Numbered from the stretch's first letter, positions 1 through 8,761 are shown. The stretch: DNA of 64,000 bases from Paraburkholderia diazotrophica (GCF_900108945.1 NZ_FNYE01000028.1:1-64000), one strand, 5' to 3'. Notes: generated from the sequence alone by a model not told the origin. A program made the numbers and translations.

Positions 1-430
1 AGGCCATCAGCCGGTCGGCGATATCACGCGCGCCCGCGAGGTTGTGATCGTCCTTCTCCGGCAGCACCGTGCCCAGTGCCGAGACGCCCGTGCGCATCAC
101 GTCCATCGGGTGCGCGGCGGCGGGAATCCATTCGAGCACCGCTTTCACGTTCGCGGGCAGGCCGCGCAACGCCTTGAGCTTCGTCTTGTATGCAGCGAGT
201 TCGGCGACGTTCGGCAGCTTGCCGTGCACGAGCAGATACGCAACCTCTTCGAATTCGCAGGCGCCCGCGATGTCGAGGATATCGTAGCCGCGATAGTGCA
301 GGTCGTTGCCCGTCTTGCCGACCGTGCACAGCGCGGTGTTGCCCGCCGTCACGCCCGACAGCGCGACGGATTTCTTCGGCTTGAAGCCGCTTGTCGTTTC
401 GGGTGCAGCCGCTTGCGTCGTATCGCTCAT
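1..430 (-). CDS. prpC: 2-methylcitrate synthase, N-terminal part (cut by window edge)
   Basis: PrpC condenses propionyl-CoA with oxaloacetate to 2-methylcitrate, the first step of the methylcitrate cycle. Only the first 143 codons are in the window; the gene runs off the left edge. The start is the ATG at 430, giving MSDTTQAAAPETTSGFKPKK, followed by a citrate-synthase-type N-terminus with the segment LHYRGYDILDIA and the EFEEVAYLLVHGKLP helix. It lies 30 bp downstream of prpB on the same strand, the usual prpB-prpC order, so they are probably co-transcribed. Citrate synthase itself is excluded in practice by the prp context and by a separate gltA at 8762. Confidence 0.94.
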   Translation of the reverse strand, partial: MSDTTQAAAPETTSGFKPKKSVALSGVTAGNTALCTVGKTGNDLHYRGYDILDIAGACEFEEVAYLLVHGKLPNVAELAAYKTKLKALRGLPANVKAVLEWIPAAAHPMDVMRTGVSALGTVLPEKDDHNLAGARDIADRLMA

Positions 431-460
431 GCCAGGGGTCTCCTTGATGTGCCGCTTGCG

Positions 461-1375
461 TTAGTTGTCTTGCCCGCTTTTCTGCGTGTTCTGGCTGAAC
501 AGCGCGTCGAGCTTCTGCTCGTACGCGTGATAGCCGATGCGGTCGTACAGTTCGGCCCGCGTCTGCATCGTCTCGACAACGGCCTTTTGCGTGCCGTCGC
601 GGCGGATTGCCGTGTAAACGTTTTCGGCCGCCTTGTTCATCGCACGGAACGCCGACAGCGGGTACAGCACCAGCGAAACATCCGCGCCGCGCAGCTCGTC
701 GACGGTAAAGAGCGGCGTCGCCCCGAACTCGGTGATGTTAGCGAGAATGGGCACCTTCACGGCCTGTGCGAACTGCTTGTACATGCCGAGTTCCGTCATC
801 GCTTCGGGGAAGATCATGTCGGCGCCCGCTTCGACGCATGCCGCCGCGCGGTCGATGGCCGACTGCAAGCCTTCGACGGCGAGCGCATCCGTGCGCGCCA
901 TGATGACGAAGTCAGGATCAGTGCGCGCGTCGACGGCCGCCTTGATGCGGTCGACCATTTCGGCTTGCGACACGATCGCCTTGCCCGGCCGGTGTCCGCA
1001 GCGTTTCGCGCCGACCTGGTCTTCGATGTGCATCGCGCCCGCGCCCGCTTTCGTCAGCGCCTTCACCGTGCGCGCGATGTTGAACGCCGACGGGCCGAAG
1101 CCCGTATCCACATCGACGAGCAGCGGCAGATCGCAGACATCGGTGATGCGGCGCACGTCGGTCAACACGTCGTCGAGCGTCGAGATGCCGAGATCGGGCA
1201 AGCCCAGCGAGCCGGCCGCGACACCGCCGCCGGATACGTAGATCGCCTTGAAGCCCGCGCGTTGCGCGAGCAGCGCGTGATTCGCGTTGATCGCGCCGAC
1301 GACCTGCAATGGCTTTTCGGCGGCGACGGCTGCGCGAAACGCGGCGCCCGCGGACGGTTGTGCGGTCGTGCTCAT
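461..1375 (-). CDS. prpB: Methylisocitrate lyase
   Basis: PrpB cleaves 2-methylisocitrate to pyruvate and succinate, the last step of propionate breakdown by the methylcitrate cycle. The 304-residue length is normal for the isocitrate lyase/PEP mutase superfamily. The signature KRCGH loop is at residues 124-128, with the catalytic Cys126, and the metal-binding DVDTGFG stretch is at about residues 88-94. The start codon overlaps the stop of the upstream CitE-like gene by 4 bp (ATGA), and prpC follows after 30 bp, so the three form one transcription unit. No dedicated prpR regulator is visible in this window. Confidence 0.96.
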   Translation of the reverse strand: MSTTAQPSAGAAFRAAVAAEKPLQVVGAINANHALLAQRAGFKAIYVSGGGVAAGSLGLPDLGISTLDDVLTDVRRITDVCDLPLLVDVDTGFGPSAFNIARTVKALTKAGAGAMHIEDQVGAKRCGHRPGKAIVSQAEMVDRIKAAVDARTDPDFVIMARTDALAVEGLQSAIDRAAACVEAGADMIFPEAMTELGMYKQFAQAVKVPILANITEFGATPLFTVDELRGADVSLVLYPLSAFRAMNKAAENVYTAIRRDGTQKAVVETMQTRAELYDRIGYHAYEQKLDALFSQNTQKSGQDN

Positions 1376-2394
1376 GATGCGGACTCCTTCGTCGCGGGCA
1401 TGTCGTTCGGCCCGAAAAGCGGCGTGGCTTCGGCGGGTACTGCGCGGCCCGTCGAGCGGGCGCGGCGCAGCACCGACCAGTAATAGCGATAGCTCGCGCG
1501 ATCGTGCAGCGAGTCACGATGGCGCGTCGGGCCCCATTGCGCCGATTGCGCGGCGAGCAGGATTTCCGTCGCCGTCGCGATTTCTTCGTCGCGCGGCGCG
1601 AAGGCGGAGACGATCGCGGGAATCTGCGCCGGATGGATGCTCCACATGCGCGTGTAGCCGAATTCGTTGCGCGCGCGCAGCGCGTCGTTTGCGACCACGT
1701 CCATGTCGCGAACTTCCGTCGATACGTTGTGCGACGGCACCTTGCCGTGCGCATGGCAAGCCGCCGCAATCTCGAGCTTCGCGCGCCGCACGAGGGGATG
1801 ATCGAACTGGCCCGGCGAGCGCATCGCGCTGTCGGGAATCGCGCCGTCGTGCGCGGACACGAAGTCCATCAGCCCGAAGCTCAGCGCCTCGACGCCCGGC
1901 AGCGCGGCGAGATCGAACACACGTGCCAACGCGCCGTGCGTTTCGATCAGCAAATGGACGGGGACGGGCTTCGCGATGCCGAGCTCGCGCCGCGTGGCCT
2001 CGATGAACGCGCACATTTCGGCGACATCGGGCAGGTTGCGGACTTTGGGCAGCGTGATGTAGGCGGGGGCGCGCTTCGCGGCGCGCAGGATGAGGCGCAC
2101 GTCGTCGCGCCAATGCGCGTGGTTGAAATCGTGAATGCGCACGCCGACGCGGCCGAACCGATCATGCTCGCCGCCGACGAGCGACGCGACAAGCTCGGCA
2201 TGCTCCGCCTCGCGGCCCACTTGCGCGCCGTCTTCGCAATCGAGCGTGACGTCGAAGACGGGCCCGAGCTGCTGCTGCAACGCGAGCGATTTGAGCATCA
2301 GCTTTTCGCTGCCCGCATAGTGATCGCAGGCAGGCAGCACAGCTGGCGGCGCTTCGCCGTCAAACAGGACTTCGGCGGGGGTCAGTGCGCGCAT
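1372..2394 (-). CDS. HpcH/HpaI aldolase (CitE-like) family CoA-ester lyase
   Basis: A 340-residue TIM-barrel protein of the HpcH/HpaI aldolase and citrate lyase beta-subunit family. These enzymes cleave or hydrolyse beta-hydroxyacyl-CoA esters with Mg2+. Visible family features are FDVTLDCEDGA near residues 48-58 (acidic metal and CoA site), ITLPKVRN at about 113, the LLIETHGAL strand with a metal-ligand Glu, and the C-terminal MWSIHPAQIPAI helix. Substrate cannot be read from sequence; malyl-CoA-like, citramalyl-CoA-like or methylcitrate-related esters are all possible. Its stop overlaps the prpB start by 4 bp, which ties it to propionate metabolism. It is 240 bp downstream of mdh. Confidence 0.85.
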   Translation of the reverse strand: MRALTPAEVLFDGEAPPAVLPACDHYAGSEKLMLKSLALQQQLGPVFDVTLDCEDGAQVGREAEHAELVASLVGGEHDRFGRVGVRIHDFNHAHWRDDVRLILRAAKRAPAYITLPKVRNLPDVAEMCAFIEATRRELGIAKPVPVHLLIETHGALARVFDLAALPGVEALSFGLMDFVSAHDGAIPDSAMRSPGQFDHPLVRRAKLEIAAACHAHGKVPSHNVSTEVRDMDVVANDALRARNEFGYTRMWSIHPAQIPAIVSAFAPRDEEIATATEILLAAQSAQWGPTRHRDSLHDRASYRYYWSVLRRARSTGRAVPAEATPLFGPNDMPATKESAS

Positions 2395-2574
2395 TTCGGC
2401 GTCGGGAGCGTGTTTGAAAAATCCGATTCGGGCGCGTTCTGTCCGGATTCAGCCTGCGTCGAAGCGGGTCACGTCGAAACAGGTCGAACAGGCCGATGAA
2501 TCAAAGCGCGTTCGGATCAGTTGCGGTCTGCTGCATGCCGTCTGCCGCGCAGAGCGTCATGCAAGAGATCGCAC

Positions 2575-2616
2575 GTAAAAAACCGGAACCCGCCGCATTG
2601 CAACGGAGTCCCGGTT
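2575..2616 (-). terminator. Rho-independent terminator after mdh
   Basis: On the minus strand a stem beginning AACCGGGAC and closing with GGTTCCGGTT (one G-T pair) is followed by a run of six T. It begins 18 bp after the mdh stop and separates mdh from the downstream lyase-prpB-prpC genes. Confidence 0.75.
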
Positions 2617-2634
2617 CGTGTCTGCATCCGGCGA

Positions 2635-3618
2635 TTAGCCGAGCAGGTGCTGAACGCCGTCGCGCTCTTCGAGCAGCTCGTTCAGCGTGTTGTCCATCTT
2701 CTCGCGCGAGAACGCGTCGATCGACAGGCCTTCGACACGCTTGTACTCGCCGTTTTCGCACGTCACGGCCACGCCGTAGACGATGTCTTCGGGGATGCCG
2801 TACGAGCCGTCCGACGGAATGCCCATCGTCACCCACTTGCCGTTCGTGCCGAGCACCCAGTCACGCACGTGGTCGATTGCCGCGTTGGCCGCCGAAGCCG
2901 CCGACGACAGGCCGCGCGCTTCGATGATCGCCGCGCCGCGCTTGCCGACCGTCGGGATGAACGTGTTGCGGTTCCATTCGTCGTCATTGATCAGCTTCGT
3001 CAGGTCCTTGCCCTCGGCTGTTGCGACGCGGAAGTCCGGGTACATCGTCGGCGAGTGGTTGCCCCACACGACGAGTTTTTCGATCGACGAAACGGGCTTG
3101 CCCGACTTCGCGGCCAGTTGCGACAGCGCGCGGTTGTGGTCGAGGCGCAGCATGGCCGTGAAGTTCTTCTTCGGCAGATCGGGCGCCGACTTCATTGCGA
3201 TATACGCGTTCGTGTTCGCCGGGTTGCCGACGACCAGCACCTTCACGTCACGGCTTGCGACTTCGTTCAGCGCCTTGCCCTGCACCGTGAAGATTTCGGC
3301 GTTCGCCGACAGCAGGTCTTTGCGCTCCATGCCTTTCGAACGCGGACGCGCGCCGACCAGCAGAGCGACGTCGGCATCCTTGAACGCGACCTTGGGATCG
3401 TCAGTCACCACGACACCCGCGAGCAGCGGGAACGCGCAGTCTTCGAGTTCCATCACGACGCCTTTGACGGCGGCTTGCGCTTGCGGCAGGTCCAGCAACT
3501 GCAGGATGACCGGCTGGTCCTTGCCGAGCATGTCGCCATTGGCGATGCGGAACAGCAGGGAGTAACCGATTTGACCTGCGGCGCCAGTGACGGCAACGCG
3601 CTTTGCGGGCTTAGCCAT
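2635..3618 (-). CDS. mdh: Malate dehydrogenase (NAD-dependent)
   Basis: Mdh interconverts malate and oxaloacetate in the TCA cycle. The 327-residue protein has the N-terminal NAD-binding GAAGQIGYSLL at about residues 13-23, the substrate-binding Arg segment RPRSKGMERKDL, LRLDHNRA in the middle and the catalytic-His segment WGNHSPTMYPDF. This is the longer cytosolic-MDH-like group usual in beta-proteobacteria. A Shine-Dalgarno GGAG sits about 9 bp before the ATG. A terminator follows directly, so it can be expressed alone. Its upstream region of more than 500 bp is shared with the divergent GntR gene. Confidence 0.97.
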   Translation of the reverse strand: MAKPAKRVAVTGAAGQIGYSLLFRIANGDMLGKDQPVILQLLDLPQAQAAVKGVVMELEDCAFPLLAGVVVTDDPKVAFKDADVALLVGARPRSKGMERKDLLSANAEIFTVQGKALNEVASRDVKVLVVGNPANTNAYIAMKSAPDLPKKNFTAMLRLDHNRALSQLAAKSGKPVSSIEKLVVWGNHSPTMYPDFRVATAEGKDLTKLINDDEWNRNTFIPTVGKRGAAIIEARGLSSAASAANAAIDHVRDWVLGTNGKWVTMGIPSDGSYGIPEDIVYGVAVTCENGEYKRVEGLSIDAFSREKMDNTLNELLEERDGVQHLLG

Positions 3619-4028
3619 TGAGAAATCTCCAGGACGATGCGTTGAACGCTAGGGAAAACGCCATTCTATATGCGCGTTACGCGAAGCGTGGTTTAAGCAC
3701 GGCAAATTCGCTGCGCGAGCCTTGCGGGCGCTCACGAGAAGGCCAGAAGGCGCGCCGCCGGCGAAACCGCCATGCCGGATAATCGGTGCTGCCGAGCATG
3801 GGGAACGGGAGATGCTGACGAGGCTCGCCCCGCGGCGATGCCGGACGTGGCCGCTGCATGGCGCGGGCTCCTGCAAACAGCGCGTTTCGGCGGGCATTGA
3901 CGGCGCATGCCGGGCAATGCAGGGCGAAGCGAAACCTGGATGCAGGGCGGCCTTCGGTGCATCACGCTGCTGACACAAAGCGCTGTCAAAAATGCGTGGC
4001 ACTACCCGCAAACCCTTGCTCGACAAGG

Positions 4029-4057
4029 AGTGTAGGATTCGGGACGCACAAAGTCAA
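4029..4057 (-). promoter_or_regulatory. Candidate sigma-70 promoter reading toward mdh
   Basis: On the minus strand TTGACT (4057-4052) is followed after exactly 17 bp by TACACT (4034-4029). Both match the sigma-70 hexamers well (5/6 and 4/6). The predicted start is near 4022, about 400 nt before mdh. The palindromic operator lies 10 bp upstream of the -35. Confidence 0.5.
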
Positions 4058-4066
4058 CAGTATCTT

Positions 4067-4084
4067 ATGTCTTATATAAGACAT
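4067..4084. promoter_or_regulatory. Perfect 18-bp palindrome, likely GntR operator
   Basis: ATGTCTTATATAAGACAT is a perfect dyad. It lies 57 bp before the GntR-family start codon and between the divergent promoters. GntR/HutC regulators bind short AT-rich palindromes, so autoregulation and control of mdh are the natural inference. A partial extra copy, TCTTAT, precedes it. Confidence 0.65.
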
Positions 4085-4140
4085 GATTATTGCGGCAAAA
4101 AATCTGGACGGCATGACGCGCTTTGTGTTGAAATGCGCGC

Positions 4141-4941
4141 ATGAATTCGAACCAGGCCAGCACAGCAAACCCTCCCGGCGCGTCCGGCGCAGGTGACGCC
4201 GCGCCTGTCTCCACGCCGGCTCCATCGCCGACCTTCAGTCCTCTTTATCAGCAGATCAAGGCGCTCATCACGCAGAGTCTCGAATCGGGTGAATGGAAGC
4301 CCGGCGAGATCATTCCAAGTGAAGTCGAGCTGGCTGCGCGTTACAAGGTCAGCCAGGGCACCGTGCGCAAGGCGATCGACGAACTCGCCGCGGACAACCT
4401 GCTGGTGCGCCGCCAGGGCAAGGGCACCTTTGTTGCTACGCACAACGAAGACCGCGCCCAGTTCCGCTTTCTGCGCCTTCTCGCCGACGACGGCGCCGAG
4501 CATCCGCATATCAGCCGGCTGCTCGAATGCCGGCGTCTGCGCGCGTCGGCGGAAATCGCGCGGCAACTGGATCTGAAGCCGGCCGATCCCGTCGTGCTGA
4601 TCAAGCGCCTCCTGACCTTCGACGGCGAAGACACCGTGCTCGACGAGATCTGGCTGCCGGGCGGCGTGTTCCGCGGGCTGACGCTCGAGCGCCTGTCGGA
4701 GTACAAGGGGCCGCTCTATGCGATGTTCGAAACGGAGTTCGGCACGCGGATGATCCGCGCATCGGAGAAGATTCGCGCCGTTGCCGCGGACCCGGCCGTT
4801 GCAGATCTGCTGCATGTGCCGACGGGATTTCCGCTGTTATCCGTGGAGCGCGTGTCCTATACCTATGGGGATCGTCCCGTCGAAGTTCGACGAGGATGGT
4901 ATGTCACAACCGGGTATTACTATCAGAACGACTTGAGTTGA
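4141..4941 (+). CDS. GntR/HutC-family transcriptional regulator with UTRA domain
   Basis: A 266-residue regulator. Residues 33-100 form a GntR winged helix with LYQQIKALI, the recognition-helix segment VSQGTVRKAIDELA and the wing RRQGKGTFV. Residues of about 110-262 are a UTRA effector-binding domain, ending PVEVRRGWYVTTGYYY. The first 30 residues are a disordered Ala/Pro/Ser tail. It lies between mdh and sdhC, so it probably senses a TCA-related metabolite and regulates these flanking genes; the ligand is not determinable. The palindrome at 4067-4084 is the obvious operator. No clear Shine-Dalgarno is seen before the ATG. Confidence 0.9.
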   Translation: MNSNQASTANPPGASGAGDAAPVSTPAPSPTFSPLYQQIKALITQSLESGEWKPGEIIPSEVELAARYKVSQGTVRKAIDELAADNLLVRRQGKGTFVATHNEDRAQFRFLRLLADDGAEHPHISRLLECRRLRASAEIARQLDLKPADPVVLIKRLLTFDGEDTVLDEIWLPGGVFRGLTLERLSEYKGPLYAMFETEFGTRMIRASEKIRAVAADPAVADLLHVPTGFPLLSVERVSYTYGDRPVEVRRGWYVTTGYYYQNDLS

Positions 4942-5093
4942 GCGAAGCAGCTTTGCCGTGGGCTTGCGGCGAGGCTTGCCTGTGCCTTTATGTGCGCGTG
5001 GCGTAACGCTGTCTTGTGCGGGGTTTCGCTGCAGCGCGAAATAAAAAGGCGCTAAAATTGCGGATTAGTGTGACTACATAGTAGGGGTCTAGC

Positions 5094-5510
5094 ATGGCTG
5101 AAGCCGTAAAAAAACCGAGGCCGGAATTCCGGAACATCGGTATCGGGCAGATATTGACGGCATATCGTCTCCCTCTCGCGGGACGCGTGTCGATTCTCCA
5201 TCGCGTAAGCGGTGGACTGCTCTTCATCTTCCTTCCGTTCCTGCTGTACCTCTTCGATCAGAGTCTCACATCTGAACTCAGTTTCGAAGTTTTCAAGGGC
5301 TTCCTGTCCAACATCATCGTCAAGCTCATCACGCTCGTTCTCGCGTGGGCCTTCCTGTTCCACTTCTGCGCCGGCGTCCGTCACCTGTTGATGGACATGA
5401 ACCATGACGCAGTGTCGAAGGAACGCGGCAAGAACACGTCGATCGTCGTGATCGTCGTGTCGTCGCTATTGACGATTGCATTCGCGCTCAAACTGTTCGG
5501 AGCATTCTAA
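5094..5510 (+). CDS. sdhC: Succinate dehydrogenase cytochrome b556 subunit
   Basis: A 138-residue membrane anchor of complex II. It has the family segment RVSILHRVSGG near residue 30, three hydrophobic helices (about 38-58, 75-97 and 117-137) and the heme-ligand helix FHFCAGVRHLLMDMNHD. It binds quinone and heme b together with SdhD. It opens the sdhCDAB operon. A -10-like TAAAAT sits at 5053-5058, with no good -35. The GntR gene upstream ends 152 bp before the start. Confidence 0.95.
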   Translation: MAEAVKKPRPEFRNIGIGQILTAYRLPLAGRVSILHRVSGGLLFIFLPFLLYLFDQSLTSELSFEVFKGFLSNIIVKLITLVLAWAFLFHFCAGVRHLLMDMNHDAVSKERGKNTSIVVIVVSSLLTIAFALKLFGAF

Positions 5511-5514
5511 AAAA

Positions 5515-5883
5515 ATGTCAGCTAATAACCGTGTTGGCTCGAAGCGCCTCGTCGTCGGCGCTCACTACGGTCTGCGCGACTGGCTCGCACAGCGCATCAC
5601 GGCCGTCATCATGGCCGTCTACACCATCATTCTGCTGTGCTGGTTCTTCGGCGCGCAGGCATTCTCTTACGACGGCTGGGCCGGCATCTTCGCCACGCAG
5701 TGGATGAAGCTGGCCACCTTCGTCACGCTGCTGTCGCTGTTCTATCACGCCTGGGTCGGCATCCGCGATATCTGGATGGACTACATCAAGCCCGTTGGCA
5801 CGCGCCTTCTGCTTCAAGCGTTGACGATCGTCTGGCTGCTCGCTTGCGCGGGCTACGCTGCGCAGATTCTCTGGAGAGTGTAA
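5515..5883 (+). CDS. sdhD: Succinate dehydrogenase hydrophobic membrane anchor
   Basis: A 122-residue second anchor of complex II. The chosen start is the ATG at 5515 (MSANNRVGSKRLVVGAHYG), only 4 bp after the sdhC stop, with GGAG about 12 bp upstream. An in-frame upstream ATG at 5476 lies inside sdhC and would add a non-conserved tail. Three membrane helices are visible, and the conserved FYHAWVGIRDIWMDYIKP contains the heme/quinone-side His and Asp residues. sdhA follows after 4 bp. Confidence 0.94.
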   Translation: MSANNRVGSKRLVVGAHYGLRDWLAQRITAVIMAVYTIILLCWFFGAQAFSYDGWAGIFATQWMKLATFVTLLSLFYHAWVGIRDIWMDYIKPVGTRLLLQALTIVWLLACAGYAAQILWRV

Positions 5884-5887
5884 AAGA

Positions 5888-7663
5888 ATGGCTGCAATCA
5901 AGAATTCTCTGCCGCGTCGCCGCTTCGACGTGGTCATCGTCGGCGCGGGCGGCTCCGGGATGCGCGCCTCGCTGCAACTCGCGCGCGCGGGCCTGTCGGT
6001 CTGCGTGCTGTCGAAGGTCTTCCCGACGCGCTCGCACACGGTCGCTGCTCAAGGCGGCATCGGCGCGTCGCTCGGCAACATGAGCGAAGACAACTGGCAC
6101 TATCACTTCTACGACACGATCAAGGGCTCCGACTGGCTCGGCGACCAGGACGCGATCGAGTTCATGTGCCGCGAAGCGCCGAACGCCGTGTACGAGCTGG
6201 AACACTTCGGCATGCCGTTCGACCGCAACGCGGACGGCACGATCTATCAGCGCCCGTTCGGCGGCCACACCGCGAACTACGGCGAAAAGCCCGTGCAGCG
6301 CGCTTGTGCAGCGGCTGACCGTACCGGCCACGCGCTGTTGCACACGCTGTATCAGCAGAACGTCGAGGCCAAGACGACGTTCTTCGTCGAATGGATGGCG
6401 CTGGACCTGATCCGCGACGCCGACGGCGACGTGCTGGGCGTGACCGCGCTCGAAATGGAAACGGGCGACGTCTACATCCTCGAAGGCAAGACCACGCTGT
6501 TCGCCACGGGCGGCGCGGGCCGCATCTTTGCGGCATCGACGAACGCGTTCATCAACACGGGCGACGGCCTCGGCATGGCGGCCCGCTCGGGCATCGCGCT
6601 GCAGGACATGGAGTTCTGGCAGTTCCACCCGACGGGCGTCGCGGGCGCGGGCGTGTTGATTACGGAAGGCGTGCGTGGCGAAGGCGGCATTCTGCGCAAC
6701 TCGAACGGCGAGCGCTTCATGGAGCGCTACGCGCCGACGCTGAAAGACCTGGCGCCGCGCGACTTCGTTTCGCGCTCGATGGACCAGGAAATCAAGGAAG
6801 GTCGCGGCGTCGGTCCGAACAAGGACCACGTGCTGCTCGATCTCTCGCACATCGGCGCTGAGACGATCATGAAGCGTCTGCCGTCGATCCGCGAAATCGC
6901 ACTGAAGTTCGCGAACGTCGACTGCATCAAGGAGCCGATCCCCGTCGTGCCGACCATCCACTATCAGATGGGTGGCATTCCGACGAACATCCACGGCCAG
7001 GTCGTGGGTACGTCGACGGGTCACGAAGAGCCCGTCAACGGTTTCTATGCCGTCGGCGAATGCTCGTGCGTGTCGGTCCACGGCGCGAACCGCCTGGGCA
7101 CGAACTCGCTGCTCGACCTCGTGGTGTTCGGCCGCGCCGCCGGCAACCATATCGTCAAGCACGTGAAGGAAATCAAGGAACACAAGCCGCTGCCCGCCGA
7201 CGCTGCCGACTTCGCGCTGTCGCGTCTCGCAAAGCTCGAGAACTCCAGCTCGGGCGAATACGCGCAGACCGTCGGCAACGACATCCGCGCGACGATGCAG
7301 GCGCACGCAGGCGTGTTCCGCACGTCGAAGCTGCTGGCTGAAGGCGTGGAAAAGATGAAGGAACTGAAGGAACGCGCGGCTCGCGTCCATCTGAAGGACA
7401 AGTCGAAGGTGTTCAACACCGCGCGCATCGAAGCGCTCGAAGTGGAGAACATGATCGAAGTGGCGCGCGCGACGATGGTGTCGGCGGAGGCTCGCAAGGA
7501 AAGCCGCGGCGCGCACGCGCAGAGCGACTTCGAACATCGCGACGACGAAAACTGGCTGCGCCATACGCTGTGGTTCAGCGAAGGCAATCGCCTCGACTAC
7601 AAGCCGGTTCACATGCAGCCGCTGACCGTCGAATCGGTGCCGCCGAAGGCACGTACCTTCTAA
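5888..7663 (+). CDS. sdhA: Succinate dehydrogenase flavoprotein subunit
   Basis: This 591-residue catalytic subunit oxidises succinate to fumarate. The N-terminal FAD fold DVVIVGAGGSGMRA begins at about residue 14. FGGHTANYG at about 123 contains the His that carries covalent FAD. The substrate-site segments include FHPTGVAGAGVLITEGVRG and the active-site Arg region HGANRLGTNSLLDLVVFGR. The C-terminal helical domain ends KPVHMQPLTVESVPPKARTF. Length is standard. It needs SdhE, encoded two genes downstream, for flavinylation. Confidence 0.98.
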   Translation: MAAIKNSLPRRRFDVVIVGAGGSGMRASLQLARAGLSVCVLSKVFPTRSHTVAAQGGIGASLGNMSEDNWHYHFYDTIKGSDWLGDQDAIEFMCREAPNAVYELEHFGMPFDRNADGTIYQRPFGGHTANYGEKPVQRACAAADRTGHALLHTLYQQNVEAKTTFFVEWMALDLIRDADGDVLGVTALEMETGDVYILEGKTTLFATGGAGRIFAASTNAFINTGDGLGMAARSGIALQDMEFWQFHPTGVAGAGVLITEGVRGEGGILRNSNGERFMERYAPTLKDLAPRDFVSRSMDQEIKEGRGVGPNKDHVLLDLSHIGAETIMKRLPSIREIALKFANVDCIKEPIPVVPTIHYQMGGIPTNIHGQVVGTSTGHEEPVNGFYAVGECSCVSVHGANRLGTNSLLDLVVFGRAAGNHIVKHVKEIKEHKPLPADAADFALSRLAKLENSSSGEYAQTVGNDIRATMQAHAGVFRTSKLLAEGVEKMKELKERAARVHLKDKSKVFNTARIEALEVENMIEVARATMVSAEARKESRGAHAQSDFEHRDDENWLRHTLWFSEGNRLDYKPVHMQPLTVESVPPKARTF

Positions 7664-7700
7664 GCGCGTACCTTCCAAGGCACATCAAAGGATCTGAGAA

Positions 7701-8405
7701 ATGGCCAAGCGTACTTTTGAAATCTATCGCTACGACCCGGACAAGGACGCCGCGCCGCGCATGCAGACGTACGAGATCGAAATCGACTCGCACGAGCGCA
7801 TGCTGCTGGACGCGCTCGTCAAGCTGAAGGCACTGGACGAAACGCTGTCGTTCCGCCGTTCGTGCCGCGAAGGCGTGTGCGGTTCGGACGCGATGAACAT
7901 CAACGGCAAGAACGGTCTTGCCTGCCTGACGAACCTGAACGACCTGCCGCAGAAGATCGTGCTGCGTCCGCTGCCGGGCCTGCCCGTCGTGCGCGACCTG
8001 ATCTGCGACTTCACGCAGTTCTTCAACCAGTATCACTCGATCAAGCCGTACCTGATCAACGATACGCCGCCGCCGGAAAAGGAACGTCTGCAGTCGCCGG
8101 AAGAGCGCGACGAGCTCGACGGCCTGTACGAGTGCATCCTGTGCGCCAGCTGCTCGACGTCGTGCCCGAGCTTCTGGTGGAACCCGGACAAGTTCGTCGG
8201 CCCGGCGGGTCTGCTGCAAGCCTATCGCTTCATCGCGGACAGCCGCGATCAGGCGACGGGCGAGCGTCTCGACAACCTGGAAGATCCGTACCGTCTGTTC
8301 CGTTGCCATACGATCATGAACTGCGTCGACGTGTGCCCGAAGGGCCTCAATCCGACGAAGGCGATCGGCAAGATCAAGGAATTGATGGTTCGCCGCGCTG
8401 TCTGA
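7701..8405 (+). CDS. sdhB: Succinate dehydrogenase iron-sulfur subunit
   Basis: A 234-residue electron-transfer subunit. The [2Fe-2S] motif CREGVCGSDAMNINGKNGLA is near residue 55. The [4Fe-4S] motif CILCASCSTSCP is near 149, and the [3Fe-4S] region CHTIMNCVDVCPKG is near 207. It relays electrons from the FAD of SdhA to quinone in SdhCD. It is separated from sdhA by 37 bp with GGATCTGAG as a weak ribosome site, and abuts sdhE. Confidence 0.98.
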   Translation: MAKRTFEIYRYDPDKDAAPRMQTYEIEIDSHERMLLDALVKLKALDETLSFRRSCREGVCGSDAMNINGKNGLACLTNLNDLPQKIVLRPLPGLPVVRDLICDFTQFFNQYHSIKPYLINDTPPPEKERLQSPEERDELDGLYECILCASCSTSCPSFWWNPDKFVGPAGLLQAYRFIADSRDQATGERLDNLEDPYRLFRCHTIMNCVDVCPKGLNPTKAIGKIKELMVRRAV

Positions 8406-8406
8406 G

Positions 8407-8679
8407 ATGGACGGATCATCGCATCAGTCCGACCCTCTACGCCGCGCGCGTCTCCGCTGGCGCGCGCGGCGCGGCCTGCTGGAAAACGATCTGATCTTCG
8501 AACGTTTTTTCAGCCGATATGAGCATGACCTCAGTGATGCGGACGTAGGCGCGCTCACGCGCCTGCTCGAACTGAGCGATAACGACCTGATGGACTTGCT
8601 TCTCGCACGCAAGGAACCGGAAGGCGACCTCGCCGACGCCGACGTCGCGCGGGTGCTGGAGATGCTGCGCACTGTGTGA
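8407..8679 (+). CDS. sdhE: FAD assembly factor SdhE
   Basis: A 90-residue protein of the SdhE/YgfY (Sdh5) family, which promotes covalent flavinylation of SdhA. The RGxxE signature is present as RRGLLEND near residue 21. It is followed by the helical body FERFFSRYEHDLSDADV and LLELSDNDLMDLLLARKEP. It starts 1 bp after the sdhB stop, so translation is probably coupled. A basic N-terminal 18 residues precede the conserved core. Confidence 0.93.
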   Translation: MDGSSHQSDPLRRARLRWRARRGLLENDLIFERFFSRYEHDLSDADVGALTRLLELSDNDLMDLLLARKEPEGDLADADVARVLEMLRTV

Positions 8680-8761
8680 GCGTCACAGGTGCGCAGGTAA
8701 GTTTGATCCAGGCGTGCAATTATCGAAACCCTGTTTCCATACTTTCGATTGAGGATGTGCT

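Larger units (their letters stand above)
3619..4140. other. 522-bp divergent intergenic region between mdh and the GntR gene
   Basis: No convincing gene was found. Short open frames here lack a ribosome site and family resemblance. The right end carries a minus-strand promoter candidate (4029-4057) and an 18-bp palindrome (4067-4084). A second minus-strand -10-like TATAGA occurs at about 3663-3670, close to mdh. If the distal promoter is used, the mdh transcript would have a 5' leader of about 400 nt. Confidence 0.6.

Noticed and set aside
3649..4026. 125-codon minus-strand open frame between mdh and the GntR gene
   Set aside because: TTG start, no Shine-Dalgarno, Cys/Arg/Pro-rich random-looking composition; more likely an untranslated leader.
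5786..7678. 630-codon minus-strand open frame opposite sdhA
   Set aside because: Shadow of the clear SdhA reading frame.
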